Shown: positions 34,726-44,177 of the stretch, piece by piece
Layout of the letters: each line of letters begins with the position of its first letter
Position numbering within the stretch: the stretch's first letter is position 1
Notes under the pieces: generated by a model
Told to the model about the DNA's origin: nothing
The model's database searches: none
The model's input: only the letters and a program-made list of their open reading frames with translations
Translations under genes and position numbers: made by a program
Assembly: GCF_000966285.1 (NCBI RefSeq)
Contig: NZ_KQ031391.1
Coordinates: 3,259,208 to 3,323,207 of the forward strand
Direction: 5' to 3'
Origin: Pseudofrankia sp. DC12
GTDB taxonomy: Bacteria > Actinomycetota > Actinomycetes > Frankiales > Frankiaceae
DNA length: 64,000 nt

Positions 34726-35910
34726 TCAGAACGTGTGCACTGCCGTCAGGCTCTGGGAGTTCAGGACTGCCGCGACGACCAGCACCGCGAAGACGGCCGC
34801 GGTGCCGAGCGCCTGGAGAGCCACTCGCCGCGCCGGTACATAGGCGTAGAGCAGGCCCATCACGACGCCCGTGGCCAGCCCGCCGATGTGGCCCCACTTG
34901 TCGATGCCCGAGATGCTGAACGTGATCAGCAGGTTGATCCCGACGACGATGAGGATCTGGCTGGTGTTCACCCTCAGTCGGCGCGCGATCAGGTAGTACG
35001 CGGCGAAGAAACCGAAGATCGCGGTCGAGGCGCCGTAGGAGAAGGCGCTCTCGCCGTGGATCACATAGCTGAGGGTGTTGCCGCCGATCGCGCAGGCGAA
35101 GAACAGCGCCAGGTAGCGCGCTCGGCCGAGGATCGCCTCCAGCTGCGTGCCGAGCAGGAACAGCGCGTACATGTTGAACAGGATGTGCAGCACGCTGCCG
35201 TGCAGGAAAGCCGCCGTGACCAGCCGCCAGTACTCGTGGTGCTCGGCGATGTCGCCACCGATCAGCGAGTAGTTGAGGGTGAACTGGTTGTAGTGCGAGG
35301 TGCCCGTCAGTCCGGGCACGCCCTCAAGCACGTAGGCGACCAGACAGAGCCCGATCAGGATCTTCGTGACCAGGCCCGAGGATGCCTGGTCCGCCCGGCC
35401 ACCGAACTGGGTCGGCGCCGGTGCCGACCGGGCCGCCCCCGTCTCCTCCGGGCAGTGGAAGCCGACCGCGGCCGGGCGCATGCAATCCGGGCAGATCGGC
35501 CGGCCACAGCGCTGGCAGGAGACAAAGGCGTCCCGGCCCGGGTGCCGGTAGCACCGGTTCGACTGCCCCGGCTGCCCGCCCGCCGGGACGCCAGGCGCCG
35601 GATGCGCGGAGCCAGGCGCCGATCGGCCGGACGGCTCATCCGCCCGGGGACCCTCCCAGACTGGCATCCCGGACGCGTCGCGGGACCACTGGCCTGAGGA
35701 GCCTCCCGACCGGGCGGCTCCCCAGACCTGCTGGTGGCTCAGTCCTGGCGCGCCGTCGTCCGGCCCTGGACCGGTCTGCTTCGGCATGCTGGGGGGCGTG
35801 CTCGCGTCCGCCGGGCGTTCCCAGGGCGAAGGCGCGGCGGTGGGTGCCTGCTCGGCCTCGCGCGAACCGGGCACCGGTCCACCCGGCTCCTCGACGCTCA
35901 TTGCCGCCAC
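34726..35910 (-). CDS. Rhomboid family intramembrane serine protease
   Basis: The 394-residue protein starts with about 110 disordered residues. A small zinc-binding B-box-like module follows (CYRHPGRDAFVSCQRCGRPICPDCM, with HCPEE). The rhomboid core begins near residue 185. It contains WRLVTAAFLHGSVLHILFNMYAL with the conserved His-x-x-x-Asn. The catalytic serine is Ser295 in YGASTAIFG, and the catalytic histidine is His341 in WGHIGGLATG. The core has about six or seven membrane helices. The zinc module plus rhomboid layout is common in actinobacteria. The protein cleaves membrane substrates that are not known here. Confidence 0.92.
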   Translation of the reverse strand: MAAMSVEEPGGPVPGSREAEQAPTAAPSPWERPADASTPPSMPKQTGPGPDDGAPGLSHQQVWGAARSGGSSGQWSRDASGMPVWEGPRADEPSGRSAPGSAHPAPGVPAGGQPGQSNRCYRHPGRDAFVSCQRCGRPICPDCMRPAAVGFHCPEETGAARSAPAPTQFGGRADQASSGLVTKILIGLCLVAYVLEGVPGLTGTSHYNQFTLNYSLIGGDIAEHHEYWRLVTAAFLHGSVLHILFNMYALFLLGTQLEAILGRARYLALFFACAIGGNTLSYVIHGESAFSYGASTAIFGFFAAYYLIARRLRVNTSQILIVVGINLLITFSISGIDKWGHIGGLATGVVMGLLYAYVPARRVALQALGTAAVFAVLVVAAVLNSQSLTAVHTF

Positions 35911-36231
35911 CCCCCGCGGGCCATCAGGCCCCTGCGCCTTCGTCTCTCATGATCCGCCATCCGCCGCCGCCCTACACACGGCCCGTGACCGCGGGCCACT
36001 CACCTTCCGAACGAACCCAGCCAAGCTCCCGCTCCCAGCAAGCCCCCGGGACCCCGGAACGCAGCGAAAGGAAACCCACCGAACTCCGGATCCCAGCCCT
36101 ATATCGAGACTCGGACCGAAACTCAGCCAAGATCCCAACCCCGTACGACGCCAGCCTCGGATCTCCCCACCAACCCCGTCAAGCGTTGGGAGGGCGCTCA
36201 GCGCCCGACAGGCGGAGCGGCTGAAGGGCGC
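35911..36231. other. 321-bp intergenic region with a dispersed repeat
   Basis: The stretch separates the rhomboid start from the cyclophilin stop. Its right end (36188-36240) is a copy of the GGGCGCTCAGCGCCC element found at 220, 9039 and 9190; the preceding bases also resemble the 129-bp unit at 8963. No gene was recognised. Confidence 0.6.
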
Positions 36232-36240
36232 TCAGCGCCC
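36188..36240. repeat. Dispersed GGGCGCTCAGCGCCC element, copy at the cyclophilin 3' end
   Basis: The 32-bp core at 36188-36219 differs by one base from those at 9039 and 9190, followed by a second GGGCGCTCAGCGCCC whose end overlaps the last codons of the cyclophilin gene (stop at 36232). Confidence 0.85.
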
Positions 36241-36774
36241 GGTTCCAGCCGACCGCCGGGTCTCGATGGCGATCTCCTGGATGACCACGTCGGTCCGCGG
36301 GCGGTCCTGGGCGCCGGTCGGGGCCTTGGCGATCGCGTCGACGACCTCGGTACCGCGGGTGACCTCGCCGAAGATCGTGTGCTTGCGGTTGAGCCAGTCG
36401 GTCGGCCCGACCGTGATGAAGAACTGCGAGCCGTTCGTGCCCGGCCCGGCGTTCGCCATGGCCAGCAGGTAGGGCTTGCTGAACGTCAGGTCCGGGTGGA
36501 ACTCGTCGGCGAACTTGTAGCCCGGGCCGCCGCGCCCGCTCCCCAGCGGGTCGCCACCCTGGATCATGAAGCCCGGGATGACCCGGTGGAAGACCGTGCC
36601 GCTGTAAAGCGGGGTGCCGGTCTTCTTGGCACCGGTGCTCGGGTCGGTCCACTCCTGGTCGCCAGTCGCGAGACCGACGAAGTTGCGGACCGTCTTGGGG
36701 GCATGGTCCGGGAACAGCCGGACCTCGATGTCGCCCTGAGTCGTCCGCAGCGTCGCGTACAGCTCCTCGGCCAT
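36232..36774 (-). CDS. ppiA: Peptidyl-prolyl cis-trans isomerase, cyclophilin type
   Basis: The 180-residue cytoplasmic enzyme catalyses proline isomerisation during folding. It has the cyclophilin active-site segments VFHRVIPGFMIQGGDP (catalytic Arg), SQFFITVGPTDWLNRKHTIFGEV and the LAMANAGPGTNG loop. Its length and its position near the division cluster match ppiA of M. tuberculosis (Rv0009), which also lies close to crgA and the kinase cluster. The C-terminal few residues are encoded within a dispersed repeat. Confidence 0.92.
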   Translation of the reverse strand: MAEELYATLRTTQGDIEVRLFPDHAPKTVRNFVGLATGDQEWTDPSTGAKKTGTPLYSGTVFHRVIPGFMIQGGDPLGSGRGGPGYKFADEFHPDLTFSKPYLLAMANAGPGTNGSQFFITVGPTDWLNRKHTIFGEVTRGTEVVDAIAKAPTGAQDRPRTDVVIQEIAIETRRSAGTGR

Positions 36775-37298
36775 GTGCCTCTCTTCTCTTCGTGTCGCGG
36801 GCCACCTGGCCGGCGCCGGATTCGCGTCACCGGCCTACCGGCCCCCATCGGGAGCGCGCCCGCGCGGCGTACCGCCGGCGATCGCGTCCGCCCGTTCCGC
36901 GGGGCCGACCTGTCGACGATCGTATGTGCCGGCCGGTCACGCCGACGCGCCAGCCGAACACGGAGCAGCGCCCGACCGTCCCTGGACCACGCCGGCCGGA
37001 CCAGCGCGAGGCCCGCGTCAAGCCCGCAGGGCAGGACGCGGAGGGGCGGACGAGGCATTCCGCCCCGTGCGCGCGACAGGAGCGGCCCGAGGCGGGAGAG
37101 TGCTGTCAGCACTACGCAGAGTGATTTTCACTGTCCGGCGGCGGCGGGTTCCGGGCGAGCGCGGGGCCTCCGAACATCCGACGTCGGGGGAGAACCGATG
37201 GCGACCGGCGCCGGGCCAGCAGGTCCCGGCGCACACCGAGCGAGACGTCCCGAGCCTCCGCCGCCGGTGGGAAACGCGGCAGCAGAAGAGGGAGACCG
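36775..37298. other. 524-bp intergenic region, no gene recognised
   Basis: This lies between the divergent starts of the cyclophilin and an Arg/Gly-rich protein. Its open frames show no gene-like codon pattern or recognisable similarity. Promoters for both neighbours must lie here, but none was convincing. Confidence 0.4.
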
Positions 37299-38657
37299 AT
37301 GGGTACCAGCAAGATGCGGGACCGGCTCTCGCGCGTCACCGACGCGCCGGTTCAGAGCGCTCGGCGCGGCGGCCTCGCTGGCCTGCTGCGCGGCGGCGCG
37401 GCCGACCAGCGCGGGCACGACCGGGACGGCGGGCCGATGTCCGGCCTGCGTGGCCAGATCGGCCAGCAGAGCCGGCACCAGGACGGCCCCGGCCTTCAGC
37501 AGGCCGCCTGGGGCGCGGCCGGCCGGGCCGGCACGGCGATGGCCGGCGCCGCCGGCCTGGCGGCCCGCGCGGGCCAGTCGGCCGGCAGCGCGCTGGCCGG
37601 GCGGGTGTCGGACGTCTCCGGCCGGCTGACCGAGCACCCCGACGACGCGAGCTGGCCGGGCCGCCAGGGTGCCCGGATGGGTGGCCGCGGACTGGGCCGG
37701 CAGTGGGACGACGCGGGTCAGTTCTCGCGCGAGCAGCGCGCCGGGCGGTCGTGGGAGCGGCCCAGGGGCCGGGGCGCCTGGGACGAGCCGGCCCGCCAGC
37801 AGCGGTGGAGCCAGCGCGACGACTCCGGCCACGGCTGGGACGACGCGCGCCGCAACGGCAACGGCATGACCGCCCGGATGGGCCGCGCCGACGAGGGTGA
37901 GCAGGGCATTGGAGCCGCGCTGGGTCTGCGCGGACCGGCCCGCGGCGAGCTCCGGATGGGTGATGACCGGCCCGGCCGCGGCTGGGAGCAGCCCGGCGGG
38001 CAGCTGGGTCTCCAGGCTCGCGAGCAGCGTGGCCGAGGCCGTCGGCGTGGCCAGCGCGGCACCGACCAGCTGGGCGGCTGGGACGACCAGGCCGGCCGCC
38101 GGCCGGGGCAGCGGTGGGAACGCCCTGACCTGATGTCGCGGGAGGAGCTCATCGGCGGGCACAGCCTGCCCAGGCGGCACAGCAAGCGGATCGAGCGAGC
38201 CCACGACTCCGCCGACGAGTCGGCCCGCCGCGCCTTCGAGGCGAGCGAGCGTGCCATGCGCCACAGCCACTCCCGCCGGGCGCTGAAGGACGAGCGCAAG
38301 GCCGTGGCGCAGGCCGACCGCGCCCAGCGGATGCTCGAGCAGCACGTCGCCCGGGCCGAGCGCCGGATGGCGTCGACACAGCGGCGCCGCCGTCGCGGCC
38401 TCGGCCTGGTGATGCTGGCCGGTGCCGGCGCCGGGATCACCATCGCCGCGCGCCGGATGCTCAGCCAGCCCGGTGGCGGTCAGCAGGCTCCCGGCAGCCT
38501 CGACCAGACCGGTGCGTCGACGACCCGGGCGACCACCACCACCCGGTACCCGGCCGACGACCGGATGCCCGACAGCCTGCGGGACGACGTCACCGCTGGC
38601 CACCGCGCCGGAACCGACACCGACACGATGAGCGACTCGACCTCGCGTCGCTTCTGA
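37299..38657 (+). CDS. Arg/Gly/Gln-rich protein of unknown function
   Basis: The ORF of 452 residues starts at ATG 37299 (RBS-like GGGAGACCG just upstream). It is basic and mostly disordered; Arg, Gly, Asp and Gln dominate the first 300 residues, with repeats such as GRSWERP and QRWERPD. Residues about 300-375 look alpha-helical and possibly coiled coil (RIERAHDSADESARRAFEASERAMRHSHS). One weak hydrophobic segment (GLGLVMLAGAGAGITIAARRML) lies at about 385. No known domain was recognised. Strong third-position G/C bias over the whole length supports coding. Confidence 0.65.
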   Translation: MGTSKMRDRLSRVTDAPVQSARRGGLAGLLRGGAADQRGHDRDGGPMSGLRGQIGQQSRHQDGPGLQQAAWGAAGRAGTAMAGAAGLAARAGQSAGSALAGRVSDVSGRLTEHPDDASWPGRQGARMGGRGLGRQWDDAGQFSREQRAGRSWERPRGRGAWDEPARQQRWSQRDDSGHGWDDARRNGNGMTARMGRADEGEQGIGAALGLRGPARGELRMGDDRPGRGWEQPGGQLGLQAREQRGRGRRRGQRGTDQLGGWDDQAGRRPGQRWERPDLMSREELIGGHSLPRRHSKRIERAHDSADESARRAFEASERAMRHSHSRRALKDERKAVAQADRAQRMLEQHVARAERRMASTQRRRRRGLGLVMLAGAGAGITIAARRMLSQPGGGQQAPGSLDQTGASTTRATTTTRYPADDRMPDSLRDDVTAGHRAGTDTDTMSDSTSRRF

Positions 38658-38661
38658 CGTC

Positions 38662-38692
38662 GGCGCGGGCCGCCACCCAGGCGGCCCGCGCC
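38662..38692 (+). terminator. Hairpin terminator after the Arg/Gly-rich gene
   Basis: GGCGCGGGCCGC pairs with GCGGCCCGCGCC across a 7-nt loop, starting 4 bp after the stop codon. Degenerate repeats of AGCCGGACGAACACC follow at 38693-38745. Confidence 0.65.
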
Positions 38693-38748
38693 GGCCGGAC
38701 GAACACCAACACCAGCCGGACGAACACCAGCCGGACGAGGACGAGCGA

Positions 38749-38780
38749 GGACCCGCACGGGCCTAGGCCTGTGCGGGTCC
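38749..38780 (-). terminator. Hairpin overlapping the 3' end of the GMC oxidoreductase gene
   Basis: GGACCCGCAC pairs with GTGCGGGTCC, with a GGCC/GGCC inner pairing around the stop codon (38763-38765). No T-run follows, so termination is inferred from position only. Confidence 0.45.
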
Positions 38781-40682
38781 TTCGCCTGCCCCGGGCGTCC
38801 GGGCCGTCCTGAGCAGGTCGCCGACGGGCACGACCGGGAGGCCGGGGAGCCGATAGGCCGCCGGGGCGGTGGCCGCGACGGCGGGGCTGCGCGGGGGCAC
38901 CGGCTCGATCCGGCGGTAGGGCGCGCCGAGCACGGGGCGCGGGTCGGGCTCGCCCCGGTTCGGCCAGAACGACATCGCCCGCTCCGCCTGCGCCGTGATC
39001 GTGAGCGACGGGTTGACACCGAGGTTCGCGGTGACGGCGGCCCCGTCGGCGACGTGCAGACCCGGGTGCCCGAAGACGCGTTGATAGGCGTCGACCACAC
39101 CCCGCTCGGGGGACGCCCCGATCGGGGTGCCGCCCAGGATGTGGGCCGTGACCGGGATGTTCGCGAGCTCGGTGATCGATCCGGCGGGAAAGCCGCCGAG
39201 CCGGGCGGCAACCCGGCGGGTCGCGTCGTTGCCCTCGGGAATCCAGGCCGGGTTCGGGCCGCCGTGGCCCTGGCTGCTGGTGAGCCAGGACAGCCCCCAC
39301 GGCCCGCGCCGGCGGCGCACGACCAGCGAGTTGTCGTGGGACTGCATCACCAGGGAGATCATCGTCCGCTCGGACCACCGCCACGGCAGCCCGGCGAGCA
39401 GCGCCAGGTGCGGCCGGCGCAGGCAGGCGCCGACGAACTTCAGCCAGCGGGGCACCCGACCGCCGCCGTCCGTCATCACCGACGCCAGCGGTGCCAACGC
39501 GTTGCTCCCCACGCCGTAACGAACCGGCTCGACGTGCGTGTGCTCGTCCGGGTAGAAGCTGGACGTGATCGCCACCCCGTGGGTGATCCGCCGGTCCGGG
39601 CGCGCCGTCGTCGCCCCGAGGATGGCCTCCGAGTTCGTCCTGGTCAGGTGGCCGAGCCGGGGCGAGAGGCCGGGCAGCCGGCCGGCGTCACGCATCGCCA
39701 GCAGCAACCGCTGGGTGCCCAGCGCGCCGGCGGCGAACACGACCTGCTCGGCCCGCCAGCCGCGCCGGCGCCGCCGCGCCCGTGCGCGGCCCCACGGGGT
39801 GACCGCCGGCCAGGCGCCGGCCGGCTCGCCGAGGACCTCGTAGCCGCCACCGGGCAGCGGGGTGACCGACCGGATCGTCGTGTCGGGCACGACGGTCGCA
39901 CCGAGTCGTTCCGCGAGGTAGAGGTAGTTGCGGTCGAGGGTGTTCTTGGCGTCGTGCCGGCAGCCGCTCATGCACTCGCCACACTGCAGGCAGCCGGTGC
40001 GCCGCGGCCCGGCGCCGCCGAAGAACGGGTCGTCGGCCGTCTCCCCCGGGGCCGGCCGGCCGGGCGGCCCGAAGTAGACACCGACGTCGGCCAGCCGGAA
40101 CGTGTCGCCGACGCCCATGTCCTCGGCGACGGCGCGGAACACCTCGTCCGCGTAGGTCGTCGTCGGGTTCGTGACCACACCGAGCATCCGCTCGGCCTGG
40201 TCGTAGTAGGGGGCGAGCTCGGCCCGCCAGTCGGTGAGGGCCGCCCACTGCGGGTCGGCGTAGAAGGGCTCCAGCGGGCGGTAGAGCGTGTTGGCGTAGA
40301 CCATCGAGCCACCGCCGACGCCCGCGCCGGAGAGCACCAGTACCCGGCCGAGCAGCGTGATCTTCTGAATTCCGTGGCAGCCCAGCCACGGCAGCCACAG
40401 GTAGCGCCGCAGGTCCAGGCTGTTGCGCGGCAACGGCGACGCCACCGCGCCCGCGTCTCGCTTGTCCGGGCCGGCGTCGGCCGCGCCGTCGGAGGCGGTT
40501 CCGCCGGCGACGGCGGGTGGCGGGCCGAACCGGCGGCCGGCCTCGACCACCGTCACCCGGTAGCCCTTCTCGGCGAGGCGCAGCGCCGTCACGCTCCCGC
40601 CGAACCCGCTGCCCACCACCAGAACGTCGACGTCGAACGTGCCGTCTTCGTCCCGGGCCGGTCCCGATCCCCCGGTTTCCAT
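38763..40682 (-). CDS. GMC-family oxidoreductase (ChoD/cholesterol oxidase-like)
   Basis: The 639-residue flavoprotein has an N-terminal FAD motif (VDVLVVGSGFGGSVTALRLAEKGYRVTVVEAG). A second element, LVLSGAGVGGGSMVYANTLY, lies at the expected place for GMC/cholesterol oxidases. A Cys-rich segment CLQCGECMSGCRHDAKNTLDRNYL is typical of the ChoD-like branch (M. tuberculosis Rv3409c). C-terminal HILGGTPIGASPERGVVD and VADGAAVTANLGVNPSLTI complete the fold. The true substrate of this branch is not established. No signal peptide was seen. Confidence 0.85.
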   Translation of the reverse strand: METGGSGPARDEDGTFDVDVLVVGSGFGGSVTALRLAEKGYRVTVVEAGRRFGPPPAVAGGTASDGAADAGPDKRDAGAVASPLPRNSLDLRRYLWLPWLGCHGIQKITLLGRVLVLSGAGVGGGSMVYANTLYRPLEPFYADPQWAALTDWRAELAPYYDQAERMLGVVTNPTTTYADEVFRAVAEDMGVGDTFRLADVGVYFGPPGRPAPGETADDPFFGGAGPRRTGCLQCGECMSGCRHDAKNTLDRNYLYLAERLGATVVPDTTIRSVTPLPGGGYEVLGEPAGAWPAVTPWGRARARRRRRGWRAEQVVFAAGALGTQRLLLAMRDAGRLPGLSPRLGHLTRTNSEAILGATTARPDRRITHGVAITSSFYPDEHTHVEPVRYGVGSNALAPLASVMTDGGGRVPRWLKFVGACLRRPHLALLAGLPWRWSERTMISLVMQSHDNSLVVRRRRGPWGLSWLTSSQGHGGPNPAWIPEGNDATRRVAARLGGFPAGSITELANIPVTAHILGGTPIGASPERGVVDAYQRVFGHPGLHVADGAAVTANLGVNPSLTITAQAERAMSFWPNRGEPDPRPVLGAPYRRIEPVPPRSPAVAATAPAAYRLPGLPVVPVGDLLRTARTPGAGEGPAQA

Positions 40683-40767
40683 GACCCCATCATTCCCCTG
40701 CCGCCGCCCGGGCCATCGGAACTGGCATCAGCTTGGGGCCAGCGGGTGGGGCGTCGTCGGGCGAAGG

Positions 40768-42516
40768 TCAGGAGGCGCGGGCGCGGGCCAGCAGAGCGGC
40801 CTGCTCCGCGCCGAGGGCGGCGGCGCGTTCGATCTCGGCCACATCCGGCAGCGCGGGGCCGTCCTCACCCTCCCGGGCCGGCCTGGCCTGGGCCGGCGCC
40901 TGCGCCTGGGCGTTGCGCCAGCCCCGGCAGGCCGCGCAGGGACACTGGTCACTGGCCCGCGGCAGGTGCTTGAGCCGCCAGGCCAGGTTGTCACCCGGGC
41001 TGTCGGACCCGACCTTCACCCCGCCGACGACCAGGTGGACCAGGTGGGTCGCGAGCGTCGGCGCGGTCCAGCCGCCCTCGCGCAGGATGTCGGTCAGCCC
41101 GTCGACCGAGTCGGCGAACATCTCCGGCTCGCAGCGCATCGCCTGCGCCAGCGTCGTGACCACCTGCCGGGCCGCGACGACCACCGGGTCGGGCGCCACC
41201 TGGGGCGGCGGTGCCACAGCGGGTTCAGGCACCTCGTCGAGGGCCGTCGGCCCGTCGAGGGGGGCTGGCTCGTCGAGGGCCGGCGTCGGGCCCTGGTCGC
41301 GGCCGGCCGCGCCAGCCGAGCCCGGTCCGTTCCCGCCCGGCTCGGTGCGTCGCGCGGTGGACTCGGTGGACTCGGTGCGTCGCACTGCCGGGGGCGGGCC
41401 GCCGGCGAGGCCCGTGCCGGTGAGCCGTTCGCCGGTGGCCTGCTGCGGGGACCCTGCCGGGTTCGGCGTCGCCGGCTCGAAGGGCTCCGTCCCGGGCGCG
41501 AAGCTCCGGTCCTCAATGATGATCCGGGTCGGCGTCGACGACTCGTCGGTGATGATCCGGGTCGGTGGCAACAACTCGTCGGCCAGCCGGCCGAGCGGGG
41601 TGTCCTCGCGCTGGTCCGTGGCCGGCCCGCTGCCCAGGAAGGCGCCGACGACCTGGGCCCGCCGTCGCACGGCCGCCTTCGAGTTGTCCAGCGGCCGCCC
41701 GCCGCGACGCCGGAAGACGTGCCTTCCGACGATCACCCGAGGCCGTTCCCCGGTGGCCGTCAGCGGGCCGTCCTCCTCGGTGACCTGTTCCTCGTCCTCT
41801 TCCCACTCGACGACGGCCGTCTCGACGGCGCCGTCGGCCCTGGCCGCTCGCCGGGGTCTCGGCCAGCCCGCCGCCGCGGCGGCCACGACCTCGTCCGGTA
41901 CCCGCCCCGGTACCCGGCCACGGTCGAGCAGCCCGGTGCGCACCGGGCCGTCCTGCAGCGGCCGCCAGACCGGAGCCGCGGGCCGGGCCGTCGCGGCGAC
42001 CTGGCTGGACACGGGCGACCCTGCGCTCGCGGCCAGCGGGCCAGGCCCGGGGACCGGTCCAGCCGCGGCCGCCTGGCTCGCAGCCGATGTCTGGCTGGCG
42101 GTGGGCGCCTCGCTGGGCCGGGCCACCCCGACTCCCGCCGAGCGGGCGACGTCCGCGGGAAGAGTCAGCACGAAGCGGGCCGGCCGGCCGGCGGCGGGCC
42201 GGCCGACCGTGCTCAGCCACCCGAGCTCGCGCAGCTTGGCGAGCTGGCGCTGGACGTGCGTGCGGCTGTACCCCGTCTGCTCCACGAGGACGGGCAGGCC
42301 GGGCGCGCAGAACGCGGCGCCGGCCGGCAGGTCCAGGTCGGCGACGCCCGCCGGCTGCACGTGGCTGGACAGGACGAGGGCCACCAGCTTGGTCGCGCGA
42401 GGCAGCCCTGCCTGGGCCACGGTGCGGTGCCAGCCCACGTTGTCGGCGACGAGGTGGTCGGCGGAGGGCGTGGAGACCAGGACGAGGACGCCGGGAAGGG
42501 ACAGCTGGCGCATCAT
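40768..42516 (-). CDS. Winged-helix DNA-binding protein with long disordered middle
   Basis: ATG 42516 (AAGGACC upstream) gives 582 residues; the frame is open further up. Residues about 25-130 form a winged-helix domain (NVGWHRTVAQAGLPRATKLVALVL, LVEQTGYSRTHVQRQLAKLRELGWLSTV), like the N-terminal domain of helix-turn-helix proteins seen on actinobacterial plasmids. The middle 300 residues are Pro/Ala/Glu-rich, with a short tandem TRIITDESS-TPTRIIIEDRS. A helical C-terminal region ends CPCAACRGWRNA, a possible metal site. No replication or partition gene is nearby. Its role is unknown. Confidence 0.65.
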   Translation of the reverse strand: MMRQLSLPGVLVLVSTPSADHLVADNVGWHRTVAQAGLPRATKLVALVLSSHVQPAGVADLDLPAGAAFCAPGLPVLVEQTGYSRTHVQRQLAKLRELGWLSTVGRPAAGRPARFVLTLPADVARSAGVGVARPSEAPTASQTSAASQAAAAGPVPGPGPLAASAGSPVSSQVAATARPAAPVWRPLQDGPVRTGLLDRGRVPGRVPDEVVAAAAAGWPRPRRAARADGAVETAVVEWEEDEEQVTEEDGPLTATGERPRVIVGRHVFRRRGGRPLDNSKAAVRRRAQVVGAFLGSGPATDQREDTPLGRLADELLPPTRIITDESSTPTRIIIEDRSFAPGTEPFEPATPNPAGSPQQATGERLTGTGLAGGPPPAVRRTESTESTARRTEPGGNGPGSAGAAGRDQGPTPALDEPAPLDGPTALDEVPEPAVAPPPQVAPDPVVVAARQVVTTLAQAMRCEPEMFADSVDGLTDILREGGWTAPTLATHLVHLVVGGVKVGSDSPGDNLAWRLKHLPRASDQCPCAACRGWRNAQAQAPAQARPAREGEDGPALPDVAEIERAAALGAEQAALLARARAS

Positions 42517-43147
42517 CTCGTCGGTCCTTGCGGTCTGGCCGGTCTGCACGGTGCGTCGCCTCCTTCCTGCGTGTCTGCTCGTGCGCCGCACGGTCCGTCG
42601 CCGTCGGCCGCCAGCGGCCTGGCCCGGCGCGGTTCACGGAGCGGGCCGACGGTCTCTGTCAGCGGTCTGGTGCGGCCCCGCCTCGGGCCGTTCGTGCTCG
42701 GGCCTTCAGCCGGTGAAGTGGTGGTGCGCTCGTCGCGGATGAGTCTGCGCCCGGCCGTCGCCGGGTATGCCGAGGCCGGCTTGCGCTGTGCCGGTTCAGG
42801 CACGTTACCCCCTGCCGGCGAAGGGGTAAGGGGCTCGCGGCCAAGGGGCACACACCACGGCAACATGCCTGCGTCAGCACACAACGAACGCCTTACCAGC
42901 ACTTATGCCTCGCTTCGACCGAGTGACACGAGACCCAGCAGCCGTCCGGGGCCGGTGCCTCAACGACGCGCATCGACGCCGCGAAACGCCGACCCTCCCA
43001 CAGCCCACCCAGCCGCAATCTGACACCTACGTCAGGCCGCGCCAGCACCCCCGTGAACCCTCCAGACAGGTGCCCGGACCACCACCAGCAATGATCGACA
43101 ACGGCGCCTAACCCGGAGGTGACGGAGCCCGGCGGTAACGTTGGGTC
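42517..43147. other. 631-bp divergent region upstream of the winged-helix and alkB genes
   Basis: No gene was recognised. A 7-bp stem (TTACCCC at 42805-42811, GGGGTAA at 42823-42829) and an AT-richer stretch near 42850-42910 are the only visible features. They may serve as an operator or promoter. Confidence 0.4.
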
Positions 43148-43948
43148 ATGCCCGCCGACGAGGCGCAACCAGCCGATCCGCCCCGGGCCGAGCCGCCCCG
43201 GGCCGAGCCGCTTCCGGCCGTCGCCGCGCCCACGGACCCAGCGGCCGTGGCCGGTGCCGAAGCGGACTCCGAGGCGACCGTGCGCCGGCTCGTCAGCGCG
43301 CTCGCGGCGGCGCCGGTCCAGCGGCACCGGCTCGACCAGGGGTCCTGGGTCGACGTCGGCCGCGGCTGGCTGCCGGGCACCGAGGAGCTCTACCAGCGCG
43401 TCCGCGACACCGCCCGCTGGCGCGAGGGCGCGATGTGGCGCTACGAGAAGTACGTCGTGCCGCCGCGGCTTTCCGCCTGGTACGCACCAGGCCAGCCGCC
43501 GCCGTACCCAGAGCTGGCCGCGGCCCACCTCGCGCTGCGCCGCCGCTACGGCGTCTCCTTCGACGGCTATGGCCTGTCCTACTACCGCGACGGCGCCGAC
43601 TCGGTCGCGATGCACCGGGACAAGGAGCTGCGCTGGCTGGACGACACGGTGATCGCGATCCTGACGCTCGGCGCCCGCCGGCCGTGGACCGTCAAGCCGG
43701 CCCGACTACCCGCCGGCCGCCGCATCCTGAACGACGCCACCGACACAGCCGGCCTGCTCGATCTGGCACCCGGCCCCGGTGACCTGCTCGTCCTCGGCGG
43801 CCGGGCACAGCGCGACTGGTTACACGGAGTACCGAAGGTGGGCGGGCACGTCGGCGGCCGCATCTCGGTCCAGTGGCGCTGGACGAGCCGCACCGGGCAG
43901 CCGGAGCAGGGCCCCGGCTACATGGCGTCCCGCCACTTCGGCCGCTAG
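43148..43948 (+). CDS. AlkB-like Fe(II)/2-oxoglutarate-dependent dioxygenase
   Basis: The 266-residue protein carries a 45-residue Pro/Glu leader and then an AlkB domain. AlkB enzymes repair alkylated bases in DNA or RNA by oxidative demethylation. Iron ligands are visible as His156-Arg-Asp158 (AMHRDKE) and His226 (WLHGVPK). 2-oxoglutarate-binding arginines are in GGRISVQWR (Arg238 and Arg244). The aromatic strand YGLSYYRDGADSVA precedes the first ligands, as in AlkB. The leader carries a repeat of PPRAE. It lies alone between a winged-helix gene and the calpain-type protease gene. Confidence 0.9.
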   Translation: MPADEAQPADPPRAEPPRAEPLPAVAAPTDPAAVAGAEADSEATVRRLVSALAAAPVQRHRLDQGSWVDVGRGWLPGTEELYQRVRDTARWREGAMWRYEKYVVPPRLSAWYAPGQPPPYPELAAAHLALRRRYGVSFDGYGLSYYRDGADSVAMHRDKELRWLDDTVIAILTLGARRPWTVKPARLPAGRRILNDATDTAGLLDLAPGPGDLLVLGGRAQRDWLHGVPKVGGHVGGRISVQWRWTSRTGQPEQGPGYMASRHFGR

Positions 43949-44177
43949 CCGAGCCCAACAGCCGGCCGACGACGCCGGTCCACCGGGTGGGCCCCGCGCT
44001 CGCCTCGCGGGCGTCGGTACCCCGGCCAGGGACCGCGCGCGGACCTGGTGCACCGGGCCGCCTCGAACACTCGTCGAACGCTCGTTCGCCCACTCGACGC
44101 GTCTGGCCGTGCCCGCGACCTTGAACAACTCGATCAATGTGACGGACATCACAACACAACGGACGCTCGGCGGCTGG

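Noticed and set aside
36775-37298. Open frames in both directions
   Set aside because: None had a credible start, domain or codon pattern; the stretch is treated as intergenic.
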